Shown here in pieces: positions 17,346-26,281 of a stretch of DNA of 64,000 bases. Source of the DNA: Sphingobacteriia bacterium. GTDB taxonomy: Bacteria > Bacteroidota > Bacteroidia > Chitinophagales > Chitinophagaceae. Location: contig RDZY01000029.1 in assembly GCA_004294135.1 (NCBI GenBank), positions 1 through 64,000 of the forward strand. The letters run 5' to 3'. Positions within the stretch are counted from its first letter, which is position 1; each line of letters begins with the position of its first letter. The position numbers were made by a program, and so were the translations under genes. The notes beneath the pieces were generated by a model. The model saw nothing but the letters and a program-made list of their open reading frames with translations. It made no database searches and was not told the origin of the DNA.

Positions 17346-19655
17346 TTATCTTCCACTGGTAATAATTATTTTAGTCGCTATTTTTTCATTACCGGCGTAG
17401 TCGCGTATCAACACCAAATAAATGCCACTGGCTATTTTATTTCCTTTGTAATTTCTGCCATTCCAAATAGCTTGACCGCCCAAGCTTCTGGTTTGAAAAA
17501 CCAATCTGCCACTCAGGTCCGTAATTTTTACAATCGCATTATCGGTTAATCCCCTTATAGCAATAGTTCCATCATAGCCGGGTGGTACTGGGTTGGGAAA
17601 TACCAATATATTATTCATGGTTTCTACTGCTTCTATTGCCTCACTCCTGAAACTGCACAACCCATTAAATGTTGCAAAATATACTTCACCAGTTTGAGGG
17701 TCTATTCCTATTTTTTTAACATCATTACTCAGTAAAAAACTATTGTTGGTGTTAAACCGAAGCATGATTTTTTTACCATCTTCCGATAATAACCAAACTC
17801 CATTTTGCGTACCTATCCATTTTCTATTGGCTGCGTCTACAGCCATACATTGTACTTGCTCTCCCTTTAACAAACGTCCCGCAAATTCACCTTGTTGTAT
17901 AATAGGTATCACAGCTTCACAAGCATTAGTTCCAAAAATGCGGTCGGTACAATTAATAAGGCCAATTCCATCATCCGTACCCACCCATATACTACTGCTT
18001 TTATCTTTTACAATACTCAATATATTATTGCTGGGTAAGTTGCCTGCACCCATTCCTTGCCTAAAATATTTCCATTGGTCATCATTGTTATTGTTAATTG
18101 AACCGCCATTATTGAAACAAATCAATCCGTTGTTTTTGGGACTCATAATCCATAGGTTTCCAAAATCATCGTGTATTAACTCAGCAACTGCTTGCTCAGT
18201 AAGGGTAAATGGAATGGAGAAACTTTTCCAGCTACCATCTTTTTTTCTCAATTTAATGGGTTGAGGCGCACCATAATTACTGATCCATAAATTTTGATCC
18301 TTATCAAAAGCAAGTCCACTTACCCGATAACTATTTAAATCGCCTATGGCTGCTTCTAAGTTGCTATTGCGCTGTTTGTAGAGACTGGTTTTTGTAGTTT
18401 CAAAATGAGCCAGTCCACCTCCATAACTACCTGCCCAAATACTTTCATCGGAGGGGTCAATGGCGAGGGTAATAAAGTCAAAAACAGAATCTAATATTGG
18501 GGTATTCAATACATTTATCTGGTTCCAATACCCTGCTTCAAAGCGAAGTATGCCAGCTTTATTAAAGCGATAATTCCACGCATTATTAATTGAACCTGCT
18601 GCTTGGAATAAACTAACATTAGCAAAGGCGAAAGCCCCACTGCTGGGCTCGGGTGGCCCATTTGGAATATACCTTTCTATGCTATTACCAAAATTAGATA
18701 AGCCACCAAAATAGTCGGCCACCCAAATGCTATTGTTGTTGCTGAAGGCAGATTTTGGTAGGGAGATAATACCCGGTGCAGCCAATATTTTTTCTACCAT
18801 TCCAGAACTGTTCAATATGACTACCCTTGCATTACCGCCGTTGGTTCTTTGAGCCACCAATATTTTATTTTCACTAATGCTGGTATTGTTGATGGGCCAT
18901 TGTAAATCTGAATAGAGCAAACTCCATTGGTTGTTCTTGTTTATCAACAATGAATCTTTTTTTTGAACCACCACTTGGTCGTTGGCAATGCCTACAAAAT
19001 TTATATTTCCTTCTGGTAATCTATTCTTGCCAGAAGCAAGTATCCAGCTTTGGTAATTAGATAGGTCTGTGGAATTCAGAGGCGCAGTTTTCAAGCCTTC
19101 TGTAGTTGCGGCATAAAATATACCATTATTAATTATAGTGGCTGCAATAGGTATTTGTGACCCATTTGAGCCAATCAACCAAGTATCTTTTATTTCAAAA
19201 CGCTTCAGATCCACTACAATAATACCCATACCAGTAGAAAGATAGGCAATGCCATTATTACAATAAATATGGGAGATGCTTTTATTGCCCACAAAATTAG
19301 TCCGCAGTATATCACCGATATTTTTTACAATACTACCTTTTAATAAATCGAGGTTGCTATTTTGATAGGCAATTACCAATTGCTGGGTGGTTTCATCCCA
19401 GCCAATACAGCTCACACCAATATCATTCAGCGAATTTATTTTGTGGAATAGGCTGATTTCTTTGTCGCCATCTACTGCAAAAATGCCTGTTTCTGTGGCG
19501 CAATAAATCTGGTCGCCTTTTAATACCTGAATGGTTTTGCTGTAATTTAAGTGGGCACGCCAGTTGCCAATGGGAACGGGAGCTGACTGTGCAAATACAA
19601 ACAGATTGCAGCAAAGAAAAGGCAGTAGAAAAAGTAGTTTGAACAACCAGTACAT
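17346..19655 (-). CDS. porZ: T9SS component PorZ-like beta-propeller protein with C-terminal sorting domain
   Basis: PorZ is a surface component of the type IX secretion attachment complex that supplies anionic LPS to the sortase PorU. The 769-residue protein has a signal peptide ending FVFAQ, then the PorZ-type opening GNWRAHLNYSKTIQVLKGDQ and ETGIFAVDGD. Many propeller blades follow (SIWVADYFGG, SIWAGSYGGG, NLWISNYGAP, SSIWVGTDDGIG, RKWIGTQNGVW). The C-terminal beta-sandwich is FPNPVPPGYDGT...LVFQTRSLGGQAIWNGRNYK...SGIYLVLI. PorZ keeps its CTD uncleaved. This gene supports a working T9SS for the sorting-domain proteins in this window. It converges with the preceding + strand gene and lies downstream of a two-component pair. 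Confidence 0.82.
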   Translation of the reverse strand: MYWLFKLLFLLPFLCCNLFVFAQSAPVPIGNWRAHLNYSKTIQVLKGDQIYCATETGIFAVDGDKEISLFHKINSLNDIGVSCIGWDETTQQLVIAYQNSNLDLLKGSIVKNIGDILRTNFVGNKSISHIYCNNGIAYLSTGMGIIVVDLKRFEIKDTWLIGSNGSQIPIAATIINNGIFYAATTEGLKTAPLNSTDLSNYQSWILASGKNRLPEGNINFVGIANDQVVVQKKDSLLINKNNQWSLLYSDLQWPINNTSISENKILVAQRTNGGNARVVILNSSGMVEKILAAPGIISLPKSAFSNNNSIWVADYFGGLSNFGNSIERYIPNGPPEPSSGAFAFANVSLFQAAGSINNAWNYRFNKAGILRFEAGYWNQINVLNTPILDSVFDFITLAIDPSDESIWAGSYGGGLAHFETTKTSLYKQRNSNLEAAIGDLNSYRVSGLAFDKDQNLWISNYGAPQPIKLRKKDGSWKSFSIPFTLTEQAVAELIHDDFGNLWIMSPKNNGLICFNNGGSINNNNDDQWKYFRQGMGAGNLPSNNILSIVKDKSSSIWVGTDDGIGLINCTDRIFGTNACEAVIPIIQQGEFAGRLLKGEQVQCMAVDAANRKWIGTQNGVWLLSEDGKKIMLRFNTNNSFLLSNDVKKIGIDPQTGEVYFATFNGLCSFRSEAIEAVETMNNILVFPNPVPPGYDGTIAIRGLTDNAIVKITDLSGRLVFQTRSLGGQAIWNGRNYKGNKIASGIYLVLIRDYAGNEKIATKIIITSGR

Positions 19656-19683
19656 GGTTTAAAGATAACCATTTATACAGGTA

Positions 19684-20337
19684 TTAGATAGCAACAATAC
19701 CTTGTTTTATGGCGAATAACACCAATCCTACACGGGTATTAACACCTAATTTTTTAAAAAGATTATCCCTAAAAGTATCAAGTGAGCGTAAGCCTACACC
19801 CATCTCTAGTGCTATATCCTTATAGGTTTTATCTACACAAATTAATTGAAGAAACTGTGCTTCCTGCTCTGTAATATTCAGTAATATTTTGGTGCTTTGG
19901 TCTTGATCCTCTTCTTTTGAAACGTATTTGATGAGTTTGTCCCGCACTTGTTCATTCACATAAAAAATATTGTCGCGAACAGATTCCAATGCTTCTTTAA
20001 AAACATTGGGCATACTTTCTTTAATTAAGTAACCTTTAACCCCATTTCTAAGCATGCGAATGATGGGCATATCATTGGTAAGCATGCTTAATACCAGCAC
20101 TTTGCTGCTGGGTAGGTTTTTTTTAATCCAGATTGCTGTTTCATAGCCATCCATTACGGGCATATTGATATCGAGTAAAACAATATTTGGCGGATTTTGA
20201 ATATCAACCTGATCAATAAATTCTTTACCGTGTCCGGCTTCTAATAGCACACTAAAGCCATCAAATCCATTGATGATAGATACCAATCCCGATCTAAGTA
20301 ATGCATGGTCGTCTACTAAAGCTACGGTGGTTGTCAT
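19684..20337 (-). CDS. NarL/LuxR-type response regulator
   Basis: A 217-residue regulator. The receiver domain has ALVDDHALLRSG, phospho-acceptor Asp56 in LLDINMP and the conserved Lys in KGYLIKES. The C-terminal LuxR-type HTH (about 150-215) has ITEQEAQFLQLICVDKTYKD and LFKKLGVNTRVGL. It is probably activated by the histidine kinase encoded 4 bp upstream on the same strand. Targets are unknown. porZ lies 28 bp downstream in the same direction, so envelope or secretion genes are possible targets, but that is only contextual. Confidence 0.9.
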   Translation of the reverse strand: MTTTVALVDDHALLRSGLVSIINGFDGFSVLLEAGHGKEFIDQVDIQNPPNIVLLDINMPVMDGYETAIWIKKNLPSSKVLVLSMLTNDMPIIRMLRNGVKGYLIKESMPNVFKEALESVRDNIFYVNEQVRDKLIKYVSKEEDQDQSTKILLNITEQEAQFLQLICVDKTYKDIALEMGVGLRSLDTFRDNLFKKLGVNTRVGLVLFAIKQGIVAI

Positions 20338-20341
20338 GATT

Positions 20342-21124
20342 TTAAGAATTGATAGTAATCGTTACTAAAGTACCACTGGAAGGTATGCTGTTAATGGTTA
20401 CGGTAGCATGAATAAATTTAGCCCTAGCCATAATATTGCTGAGTCCAATTCCTTTGTTTTGATTTTTTATAAGGGAAAGGTCAAACCCAATACCATTATC
20501 GGAAATTTCAATTACGGTTGTATTGTTTTGCAGCGATACGCTTATTTTAATGAAACTGGCTGCGGCGTGTTTTAGAATATTATGAATAATTTCTTGTATC
20601 ATCCTAAATAAAATCAGGTCTGATTGTACGGGTAGATTATCCATATCAATTTCATCTGCAACCACCAATTCAATGGCGTATTTTCCTGTTCTTTCAATAT
20701 TATACAGCAGTTGTTTAATTGATTCGTACAGCCCTATTTGATTGAACCGGTTCTCGTTTAAGCTGTGACTGATTTCGCGCAGGTCGTCGGATACTTTCTT
20801 AAGCAAATCGTACAATTCTGCTCTATGGGTGTGGGTAACAATATCGGGTAGCTGGGAAATCTGTAGCCTTGCAAAATACAAGACTTGTACAATATTAGAA
20901 TGAATTTCATTGCCAATATAATTTAGGGTCTGTTCCTGAATTTCCAGTTCAGTTTTTAATAGGGTTTGCTCATAGTGGTTTTTTAATTCCAACCTTTCTT
21001 GGTTATTTATTCTTTGCTTGCGCATATAAACAAATAGCAGAATGATTAAAAACACACTAATCATGAGCAAGAAAATCGATGCAATTATTATGGTGATATA
21101 GACGTTTTCCTCTTTCGATGGCAT
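20342..21124 (-). CDS. NarX-type sensor histidine kinase with one N-terminal membrane segment
   Basis: A 260-residue kinase with a single transmembrane segment at about residues 9-33 and almost no periplasmic part. A coiled-coil-like linker follows, then a dimerisation/phosphoacceptor region with His75 in IGNEIHSNIVQ, and the ATPase domain with EIIHNILKHA (N box), DNGIGFDL (G1) and KGIGLSNIMARA (G2). It pairs with the response regulator 4 bp downstream. Its start overlaps the end of the upstream membrane-protein gene by 37 bp. With so little sensor domain, the preceding multi-pass protein may do the sensing; that is inferred from the overlap. Confidence 0.88.
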   Translation of the reverse strand: MPSKEENVYITIIIASIFLLMISVFLIILLFVYMRKQRINNQERLELKNHYEQTLLKTELEIQEQTLNYIGNEIHSNIVQVLYFARLQISQLPDIVTHTHRAELYDLLKKVSDDLREISHSLNENRFNQIGLYESIKQLLYNIERTGKYAIELVVADEIDMDNLPVQSDLILFRMIQEIIHNILKHAAASFIKISVSLQNNTTVIEISDNGIGFDLSLIKNQNKGIGLSNIMARAKFIHATVTINSIPSSGTLVTITINS

Positions 21125-21747
21125 AAAATAAAAGCATAAATAAAGCCTGTGTACAATAGTAGATTTAGACTCTGATTGATAATGGAATAAATTCTCTTGC
21201 CTTGAGATTGCATGTCAAAACTCATTAAATACTGGAACAATGAATTGATAACTACAGAGCCGAGGTAAAACATAATAAAAGCCGTGCATACCCAAAAAAA
21301 AGGTTGATCGGGCAGCATTTTATGCAGGTTCTCTAGCCTTACCGATTCAAAAAAGAAAAGGCAGGAAAAGAGTACCATAAAAAAAGAACCCAAAAGAAAA
21401 GTATAGGAATGAAAAGTATGAAAGCCCTGTATATATTTTAGATTGAGGTATACGGTAATGGGATAAATGAAAATCATTGCAATTACAGGATACCGATAAT
21501 AGGGTAATTTTAAATGCTTGGAGAATATAAAAAAATAAAAGACGAATTCAAAAGTGGTGAACGTATTGAAAATATTAAATTTACTTATCCCTTTCAACGG
21601 AATCCAATATGCAGTGGCCTCTACGATTCCTGTTATGAAAAGAAATGGAAGAAAATATTTAAGCTGAGTTTTCTTAACTGAATTATAACATCCCAAACAA
21701 ACAAAAAAGCTGCTGGCTTGCACCAGCAGATATATAATAAATAGCAT
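21088..21747 (-). CDS. Multi-pass membrane protein of unknown function upstream of a histidine kinase
   Basis: This 219-residue protein has about six hydrophobic segments (LFIIYLLVQASSFFVCLGC, YFLPFLFITGIVEATAYW, VIAMIFIYPITVYL, FLLGSFFMVLFSCLFFF, FFWVCTAFIMFYLGSVVI, LLLYTGFIYAFILC) and a basic C-terminus. I do not recognise the family with certainty. Its 3' end overlaps the histidine kinase start by 37 bp, which argues for translational coupling. The three genes (membrane protein, kinase, regulator) form one operon. A role as the membrane sensor or signal input for the kinase is plausible but unproven. Confidence 0.7.
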   Translation of the reverse strand: MLFIIYLLVQASSFFVCLGCYNSVKKTQLKYFLPFLFITGIVEATAYWIPLKGISKFNIFNTFTTFEFVFYFFIFSKHLKLPYYRYPVIAMIFIYPITVYLNLKYIQGFHTFHSYTFLLGSFFMVLFSCLFFFESVRLENLHKMLPDQPFFWVCTAFIMFYLGSVVINSLFQYLMSFDMQSQGKRIYSIINQSLNLLLYTGFIYAFILCHRKRKTSISP

Positions 21748-21784
21748 TGATTACTTTTTTGTGAAGATATACCCTATATTCAAA

Positions 21785-22279
21785 CTAAGGGAAAAGAGCC
21801 CCGTGATTTAAATACTTGCCAGGTGCGGATGGCTCATCTTCCTGACCACCAATATTACCGTTTTTAGATTTTTTACCATTGCCTTTAAAGAATACGGTAA
21901 TTCTTCCAATATCTTTTTTCTTAACTGCTGTGGTTTCATCGTACACGCCAAAACTTACAGATACACTGTCTGACTTAAATTTAGTTTTCAACTGAGCCAA
22001 ATAATTACTCAAATCCTTTACTGAAAAAGTGATTGACTCTGTTTTTTTGCCTGTGGTGAAAGTCTTGTTGAAATTCGATTTCATTCTATCAGCAGCAGAT
22101 TCAGTAATTAATCCATTTATTTCTCCGCTTGCAGCAGAACCACTGATAGACATTTCGGTATCAGTTTCAGAAGAACGCAGTGTATTGGTATCTGCTTGGT
22201 CTTTTTCACATGCCATAAAAGTAGTAGCCAATAAAATACTGCCAATAATACTGAGGCGCTTGGTAAATAGGATTTTCAT
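21785..22279 (-). CDS. Hypothetical lipoprotein
   Basis: A 164-residue protein with a lipoprotein signal ending LATTFMACEK (Cys24). The mature part is Ser/Thr/Lys-rich. The C-terminus has a Gly/Asn/Lys-rich segment (FKGNGKKSKNGNIGGQEDEP) and ends NHGALFP. No family is recognised. It lies 37 bp upstream of the membrane-protein/kinase/regulator operon on the same strand and may be its first gene. If so, it might be a periplasmic sensor or a stress-related lipoprotein; this is a guess from position. The 270 bp upstream is very AT-rich with short inverted repeats (for example cgattta/taaatcg near 22400-22430). Confidence 0.6.
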   Translation of the reverse strand: MKILFTKRLSIIGSILLATTFMACEKDQADTNTLRSSETDTEMSISGSAASGEINGLITESAADRMKSNFNKTFTTGKKTESITFSVKDLSNYLAQLKTKFKSDSVSVSFGVYDETTAVKKKDIGRITVFFKGNGKKSKNGNIGGQEDEPSAPGKYLNHGALFP

Positions 22280-22550
22280 AGTAAAAATTTAAACTTTAAT
22301 AATAGAGCTGCAATTTAAGGTAACTGCGGATCTTAATAAAGCAGAAATTCAATTATAAAATCTACTATATTTTTAAATCATTAATAATCAATGATTTACG
22401 ATTTATTACTACAAGTAAATCGTGAAATAACTACAAACTGTAACAGAATTACTACAACTTTTACAAGCCATGCCGCCCATGCTGTGCTTAAATAGACCCT
22501 GATTTTTCTGTAGTGCTCCATAGCCTATTGCCCCCAGGTGACTTTATTAC

Positions 22551-23732
22551 CTAACCAATATATTTCCGAATACTTATTTTATTCACCCACCAAACCAATA
22601 CACCCAACAGCAAAGCGGTTCCAACTGTATAGGCAGAAAGCCAGGCTGATAGCATTATTTGTTGACTGCTCAACACTTGCTGTAGCAAAAATTGTAAAAT
22701 GCCCACCACAACAGTACTGCCAACTATAACCCATACATTGGGTGGGAAAAACTGTCGCATTAAAAACCTGCTCAATTGTTTGGGAGATGCACCTAGTGTT
22801 ACCAGCAAAACAATTTCTGATTGGGCCGATGAAATGGTTAACTGTATCATCAGTGTAAAAATAAGTAGTGCAAAAACCAATAGTAATATTCCTGTTATTC
22901 CCGAAATGGCAATCACCGTATCTACCAGCTTACGGTATTTGCTGAAACGCATTTTTTGGTTATCGGTGGTAAGCTGGTTGCGTTTTAAAAAGCTAGATAG
23001 TGCTGGATTAGTCGGATCCTTGGTCTTAATGATTACCCTTGATACTGCCCCTTTTTCACCGCTTGCAAAAACTTTGTTTCCCCATTGCATAAATTCCTCT
23101 GGCACCAATAATGCCGCAATACGATCACTGAATCCTACTATTTTTCCATTCAAACTTATGGCACCTTTTGGCCCATAAATATTTACTTTAAATACCAGCA
23201 TCTTAAGAATGGCGGGACTAAGCTGTGGCAGGTTCTGCGAAAATGAAAACTGAAAATTATAGAAGTCCAGAAACTGATTGGGTACAATAATGGGAATATA
23301 ATCAGATTGCTCCTGCCAAGTCCATTCCACACCCGGAATATCAATAAAATCAGCACCCACACTTTCAAAAGAAATATCGGTATAAAAAGGGAAACTGCTG
23401 CTCTTACTTTCTATACTTGCCTTAAATCGGCTGGGTGTTAATACTCCAACCGCATCTACAAAAAGTTGTTGAGCTAATTGCTTCACCTGCGCATCGGCAA
23501 TGGTGGTATTGCTCATGCTGCCATCATTCAACTGCTTATTGATTACTAAAAAATCAGCAATACTATCTCTTCCATTGGGTTGATTTAAAAGCTGGTGATA
23601 ATTTACCTGTAACTGTACCGAAATCAATAATAATAGTAATGCAGCGGAGAGTGCCACCATGGCCATTACCATCTTGGCTTTTCCCGCTCTATTGCGAATG
23701 AGTTTGGTGAGTATGCTGTTTAATTGGCGCAT
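22551..23732 (-). CDS. FtsX/MacB-type ABC transporter permease
   Basis: A 393-residue permease with an N-terminal transmembrane helix (about 20-42), a large periplasmic domain and three C-terminal helices. The end is FtsX-like: ALLIFTLMIQLTISSAQSEI, LLVTLGASPKQLSRFLMRQF, then two further helices. The stop of the ATPase gene overlaps its start by one base, so the pair is translationally coupled. Family knowledge: such MacB/LolCDE/FtsEX-type systems move lipoproteins or peptides, or transmit mechanical force, rather than importing solutes. The substrate here is unknown. Confidence 0.82.
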   Translation of the reverse strand: MRQLNSILTKLIRNRAGKAKMVMAMVALSAALLLLLISVQLQVNYHQLLNQPNGRDSIADFLVINKQLNDGSMSNTTIADAQVKQLAQQLFVDAVGVLTPSRFKASIESKSSSFPFYTDISFESVGADFIDIPGVEWTWQEQSDYIPIIVPNQFLDFYNFQFSFSQNLPQLSPAILKMLVFKVNIYGPKGAISLNGKIVGFSDRIAALLVPEEFMQWGNKVFASGEKGAVSRVIIKTKDPTNPALSSFLKRNQLTTDNQKMRFSKYRKLVDTVIAISGITGILLLVFALLIFTLMIQLTISSAQSEIVLLVTLGASPKQLSRFLMRQFFPPNVWVIVGSTVVVGILQFLLQQVLSSQQIMLSAWLSAYTVGTALLLGVLVWWVNKISIRKYIG

Positions 23733-24385
23733 TATAAATGATAAGTACTGGTATAATTAAAAAAACAGTCGTCGTCTAAATTGGTCACCAGCATACCCGC
23801 ATTTCTTTTTTTACAGGCTCTTTCAATCAATGCAATGGCTTTGGAGGTATTGGCTTGGTCTAGGTGACTAAAAGGCTCGTCCATCAGCAACCAATTAAAC
23901 GGTTGTACCAATGCCCTTATAATGGCAATTCGCTGCTGTTCTCCGTAACTGCATTGGTGTACAGGTTGCTGCATAATATGGGTGATGCCCAATTCATCCG
24001 CCATCTCTTCTACTGCTGCTGGTAAACAATAGGGATTTTGCAAAACCCTATTCAGTTCAATATTCTCGCGGGCACTGAGTTGGGGAAAAAGCCGCAGATC
24101 CTGAAATACAATACTATATTCTTGCTGTCGCCATACCGCAATAGCTTCACCCGATAATTGAGCTAGAGATTGTTGTTGGTATAAAATATGGCCAGTATAA
24201 TCATTTCTTAATCCGTACAAAAAATGAATCAGTGTGGTTTTACCCGTTCCACTGGGTGCGGTTATTTTAATGCATTCGCTGGGGTTCAGTTGCACCAACT
24301 TTCCCCAGATACCAGAGTGCATCATGGAAGGCCTATCTCTTAGGGTTTGAGGAATAATATTTTGCAGTTGAAACATATTAGCCAT
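23732..24385 (-). CDS. ABC transporter ATP-binding protein (LolD/MacB-like)
   Basis: A 217-residue ATPase with Walker A in TAPSGTGKTTLIHFLYG, Q-loop FQDLRLFPQ, signature region QCSYGEQQRIAIIRAL (SYGEQ instead of the usual LSGGQ), Walker B NWLLMDEP and D-loop FSHLD. The H-loop histidine is not evident: the end reads AGMLVTNLDDDCFFNY, with Asn at the usual place, so hydrolysis may be altered. It overlaps the permease by one base and follows a DUF4836 lipoprotein gene by 7 bp, so the three look like an operon. The start could also be Met4 (MFQLQN). Confidence 0.88.
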   Translation of the reverse strand: MANMFQLQNIIPQTLRDRPSMMHSGIWGKLVQLNPSECIKITAPSGTGKTTLIHFLYGLRNDYTGHILYQQQSLAQLSGEAIAVWRQQEYSIVFQDLRLFPQLSARENIELNRVLQNPYCLPAAVEEMADELGITHIMQQPVHQCSYGEQQRIAIIRALVQPFNWLLMDEPFSHLDQANTSKAIALIERACKKRNAGMLVTNLDDDCFFNYTSTYHL

Positions 24386-24392
24386 TTGTACT

Positions 24393-26120
24393 TTAGTTCG
24401 CTCTAATTACTGCCGGAAAACCAGCGGGAAATTGTTTTTCTTCCAGCTCCCTTTCATGTCTCGCTTGGGCACGCATATCAACCGTAAGATGGGTGAGTAA
24501 GCTAACCAAAGTGACTAGACTATTCTGTTGCTCATTTTGCATCCGAATTTCAATGCTGGACAAAATACTTTTTCCTGCAAAATTTTCACTGCTGCCATAG
24601 ATGGATTTTAGGGTGTTTTTTGCAGTTAGAGAAGTTCTGCCGAAAATGCCAGCAGAGTCTTTAAAAAAACCATTTAAGGTTTCAGTCAAGTCAATATAAA
24701 ACGCGGTAGATTTACCACTGAAATATGCCTTTACTTCGGGTTTAATGGTGTTGGTTTTACTTTTAACTAGGAACTGAGCATAGGTAAGTGAATCGTTGGC
24801 AATAATTATTTCTTTGTTATTGGCCATCATAAAAAAGCCAGCAGCATTTAATAATTCGCCCGCTTTATAATTATTACCTGATTGAATTACCCAACCTTCT
24901 TTAACCGCAATTTTCATGGCATTGTGAAAGTTTTTTTCGTTGCCAACAGGCAGTCGAGCAATTAATTTACCAATGGGTTGTTTGATGGTAAGTGAAAGTT
25001 CATCTATTTTGGTTTGAGGCTCATTCATGCGGATGCCTAAGTCAGAAACCACAACGGCAATATCACCTTTAAGGGCAGCAAAAAAGTCAGCACTATTAAT
25101 ACCGCTTTTACTCAGAAAGCTGTTAACAAGAGATTCCACTTCTAACTGTTTTAAAACTCCGCTTGCTATGGCGGGGTTAAAAGAAGCCATAAAAATGGCG
25201 TTGATATGTTGGGAGGGATAGTTGTTAATTAAAGAGAGATCAACAGTAGGTCCTGCATAATTTTTTAGAATACTACTGGCGAGTGGATTGGTAAAAAGGG
25301 TGGCAGAAGCCCGTATTTTGCCTTCTTCAAAACTGAGGGTAGCGGCGAGGTAATTATCATTCAGCAGTTCTTCAAGCTTAGGTAGTTGGAAAGACATATT
25401 ATTCAATCCGTTCAAAGCGTTGGAAGAAGCGAAAATATAACCTTCTGATTTTTGCTTAAACATTTCACCAAAAGCAGGAATAGAGGCGATGGAAGCGGAT
25501 AGGGGTTGGTTGAAGCGCTGGTTTATTTCATCGAGCATATTTTTCTTTTCATCTGTTTTTTCTGGAATGATGAAGCGCATATTAACGGTATCGTAGAAGG
25601 GCTTTACTTTTTGGGAATAGAAGCAGAGCATGAGGAAAGATTTATTCCAGGCTAGAATACCGTTGTTTTTGAGGAAAGTATAGCTAAAGCTTTTTTCTTT
25701 TTGAATGGAGGTAGTAAAGCTGTTTTTATTGGTAGAGAGGGCAGTGCTGAAATCAGCTTCGTTGGAGAGACTGGCAAGAATATTCAGGGTGCTGATGCTG
25801 CTGTTTTCGGATCCTTTTTTCTGCTGGGTAAAAAAGTGGAATTTCTCTTTCCAGTTAATACCAGCGTGGGTTTGTAAATGAGTTACTATTTTTTTATCGG
25901 CAATATCGGTGGAGTCATTGGTGAAAATACCGTTCAGCACACTGTCTATATTAATACCACCGTTTTGAAGCTTATCTTTTAAAGCATAGGGGTCAATGGT
26001 AATAACGGCCAGAGCGTTTTTAGGAATCAGACGCGTTTCTTTGGGTGCATTGTTGCTGCAAGAAAGCAAAAGAGCGGCGGAGAGCACCGCAAAACAAAGT
26101 AGGGTAAAAAAGCGAGTCAT
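24393..26120 (-). CDS. DUF4836-family lipoprotein
   Basis: A 575-residue protein with a lipoprotein signal (VLSAALLLSCSN, Cys21). The DUF4836 landmarks are RLIPKNALAVITIDPYALKD near the start and NNKEIIIANDSLTYAQ near the C-terminal third. The family is restricted mainly to Bacteroidota and has no known function. The mature protein has an internal repeat-like arrangement (FEEGKIRASATLFTN, SSIEIRMQNEQQNSL). It starts the operon with the ABC transporter genes, so a link to envelope lipoprotein or cell-surface maintenance is possible. Next to it, on the other strand, the restriction-modification cassette begins. Confidence 0.75.
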   Translation of the reverse strand: MTRFFTLLCFAVLSAALLLSCSNNAPKETRLIPKNALAVITIDPYALKDKLQNGGINIDSVLNGIFTNDSTDIADKKIVTHLQTHAGINWKEKFHFFTQQKKGSENSSISTLNILASLSNEADFSTALSTNKNSFTTSIQKEKSFSYTFLKNNGILAWNKSFLMLCFYSQKVKPFYDTVNMRFIIPEKTDEKKNMLDEINQRFNQPLSASIASIPAFGEMFKQKSEGYIFASSNALNGLNNMSFQLPKLEELLNDNYLAATLSFEEGKIRASATLFTNPLASSILKNYAGPTVDLSLINNYPSQHINAIFMASFNPAIASGVLKQLEVESLVNSFLSKSGINSADFFAALKGDIAVVVSDLGIRMNEPQTKIDELSLTIKQPIGKLIARLPVGNEKNFHNAMKIAVKEGWVIQSGNNYKAGELLNAAGFFMMANNKEIIIANDSLTYAQFLVKSKTNTIKPEVKAYFSGKSTAFYIDLTETLNGFFKDSAGIFGRTSLTAKNTLKSIYGSSENFAGKSILSSIEIRMQNEQQNSLVTLVSLLTHLTVDMRAQARHERELEEKQFPAGFPAVIRAN

Positions 26121-26228
26121 GGGTAAGGCTTAAAGTAAATAGTTAAAGAAAGCATGAAGGTAAACCTACAAATAATACAAAGTGGTAAAAAGTGGAGCAG
26201 CGTTAAAAGGGCTAGTTAAATGGTAGGA

Positions 26229-26253
26229 ATAATTATTGTCACACTGGTTTGGT
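26229..26253. repeat. Left imperfect direct repeat flanking the restriction-modification cassette
   Basis: About 25 bp here (exact core acactggtttggt at 26241-26253) match 28089-28116, the last codons of the minus-strand T9SS gene. Read on the minus strand, both copies give the same QTSVT reading at their core. The two restriction-modification genes lie exactly between the copies, so this may be an insertion scar or a leftover of another sorting-domain gene end. Confidence 0.45.
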
Positions 26254-26266
26254 AACCTTAAATTTG
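26236..26266 (+). promoter_or_regulatory. Promoter-like elements of the methyltransferase gene
   Basis: TTG at 26236-26238 and TAAATTTG at 26259-26266 (TAnnTTTG) are spaced by 20 bp. The ATG at 26282 lies 16 bp after the -7 element. The promoter overlaps the left flanking repeat. Confidence 0.4.
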
Positions 26267-26281
26267 CTAAAACAGTTTACA

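Noticed and set aside
17743..18264. 173-codon plus-strand frame opposite porZ
   Set aside because: Antisense to a clear beta-propeller coding frame, with a composition typical of shadow frames.
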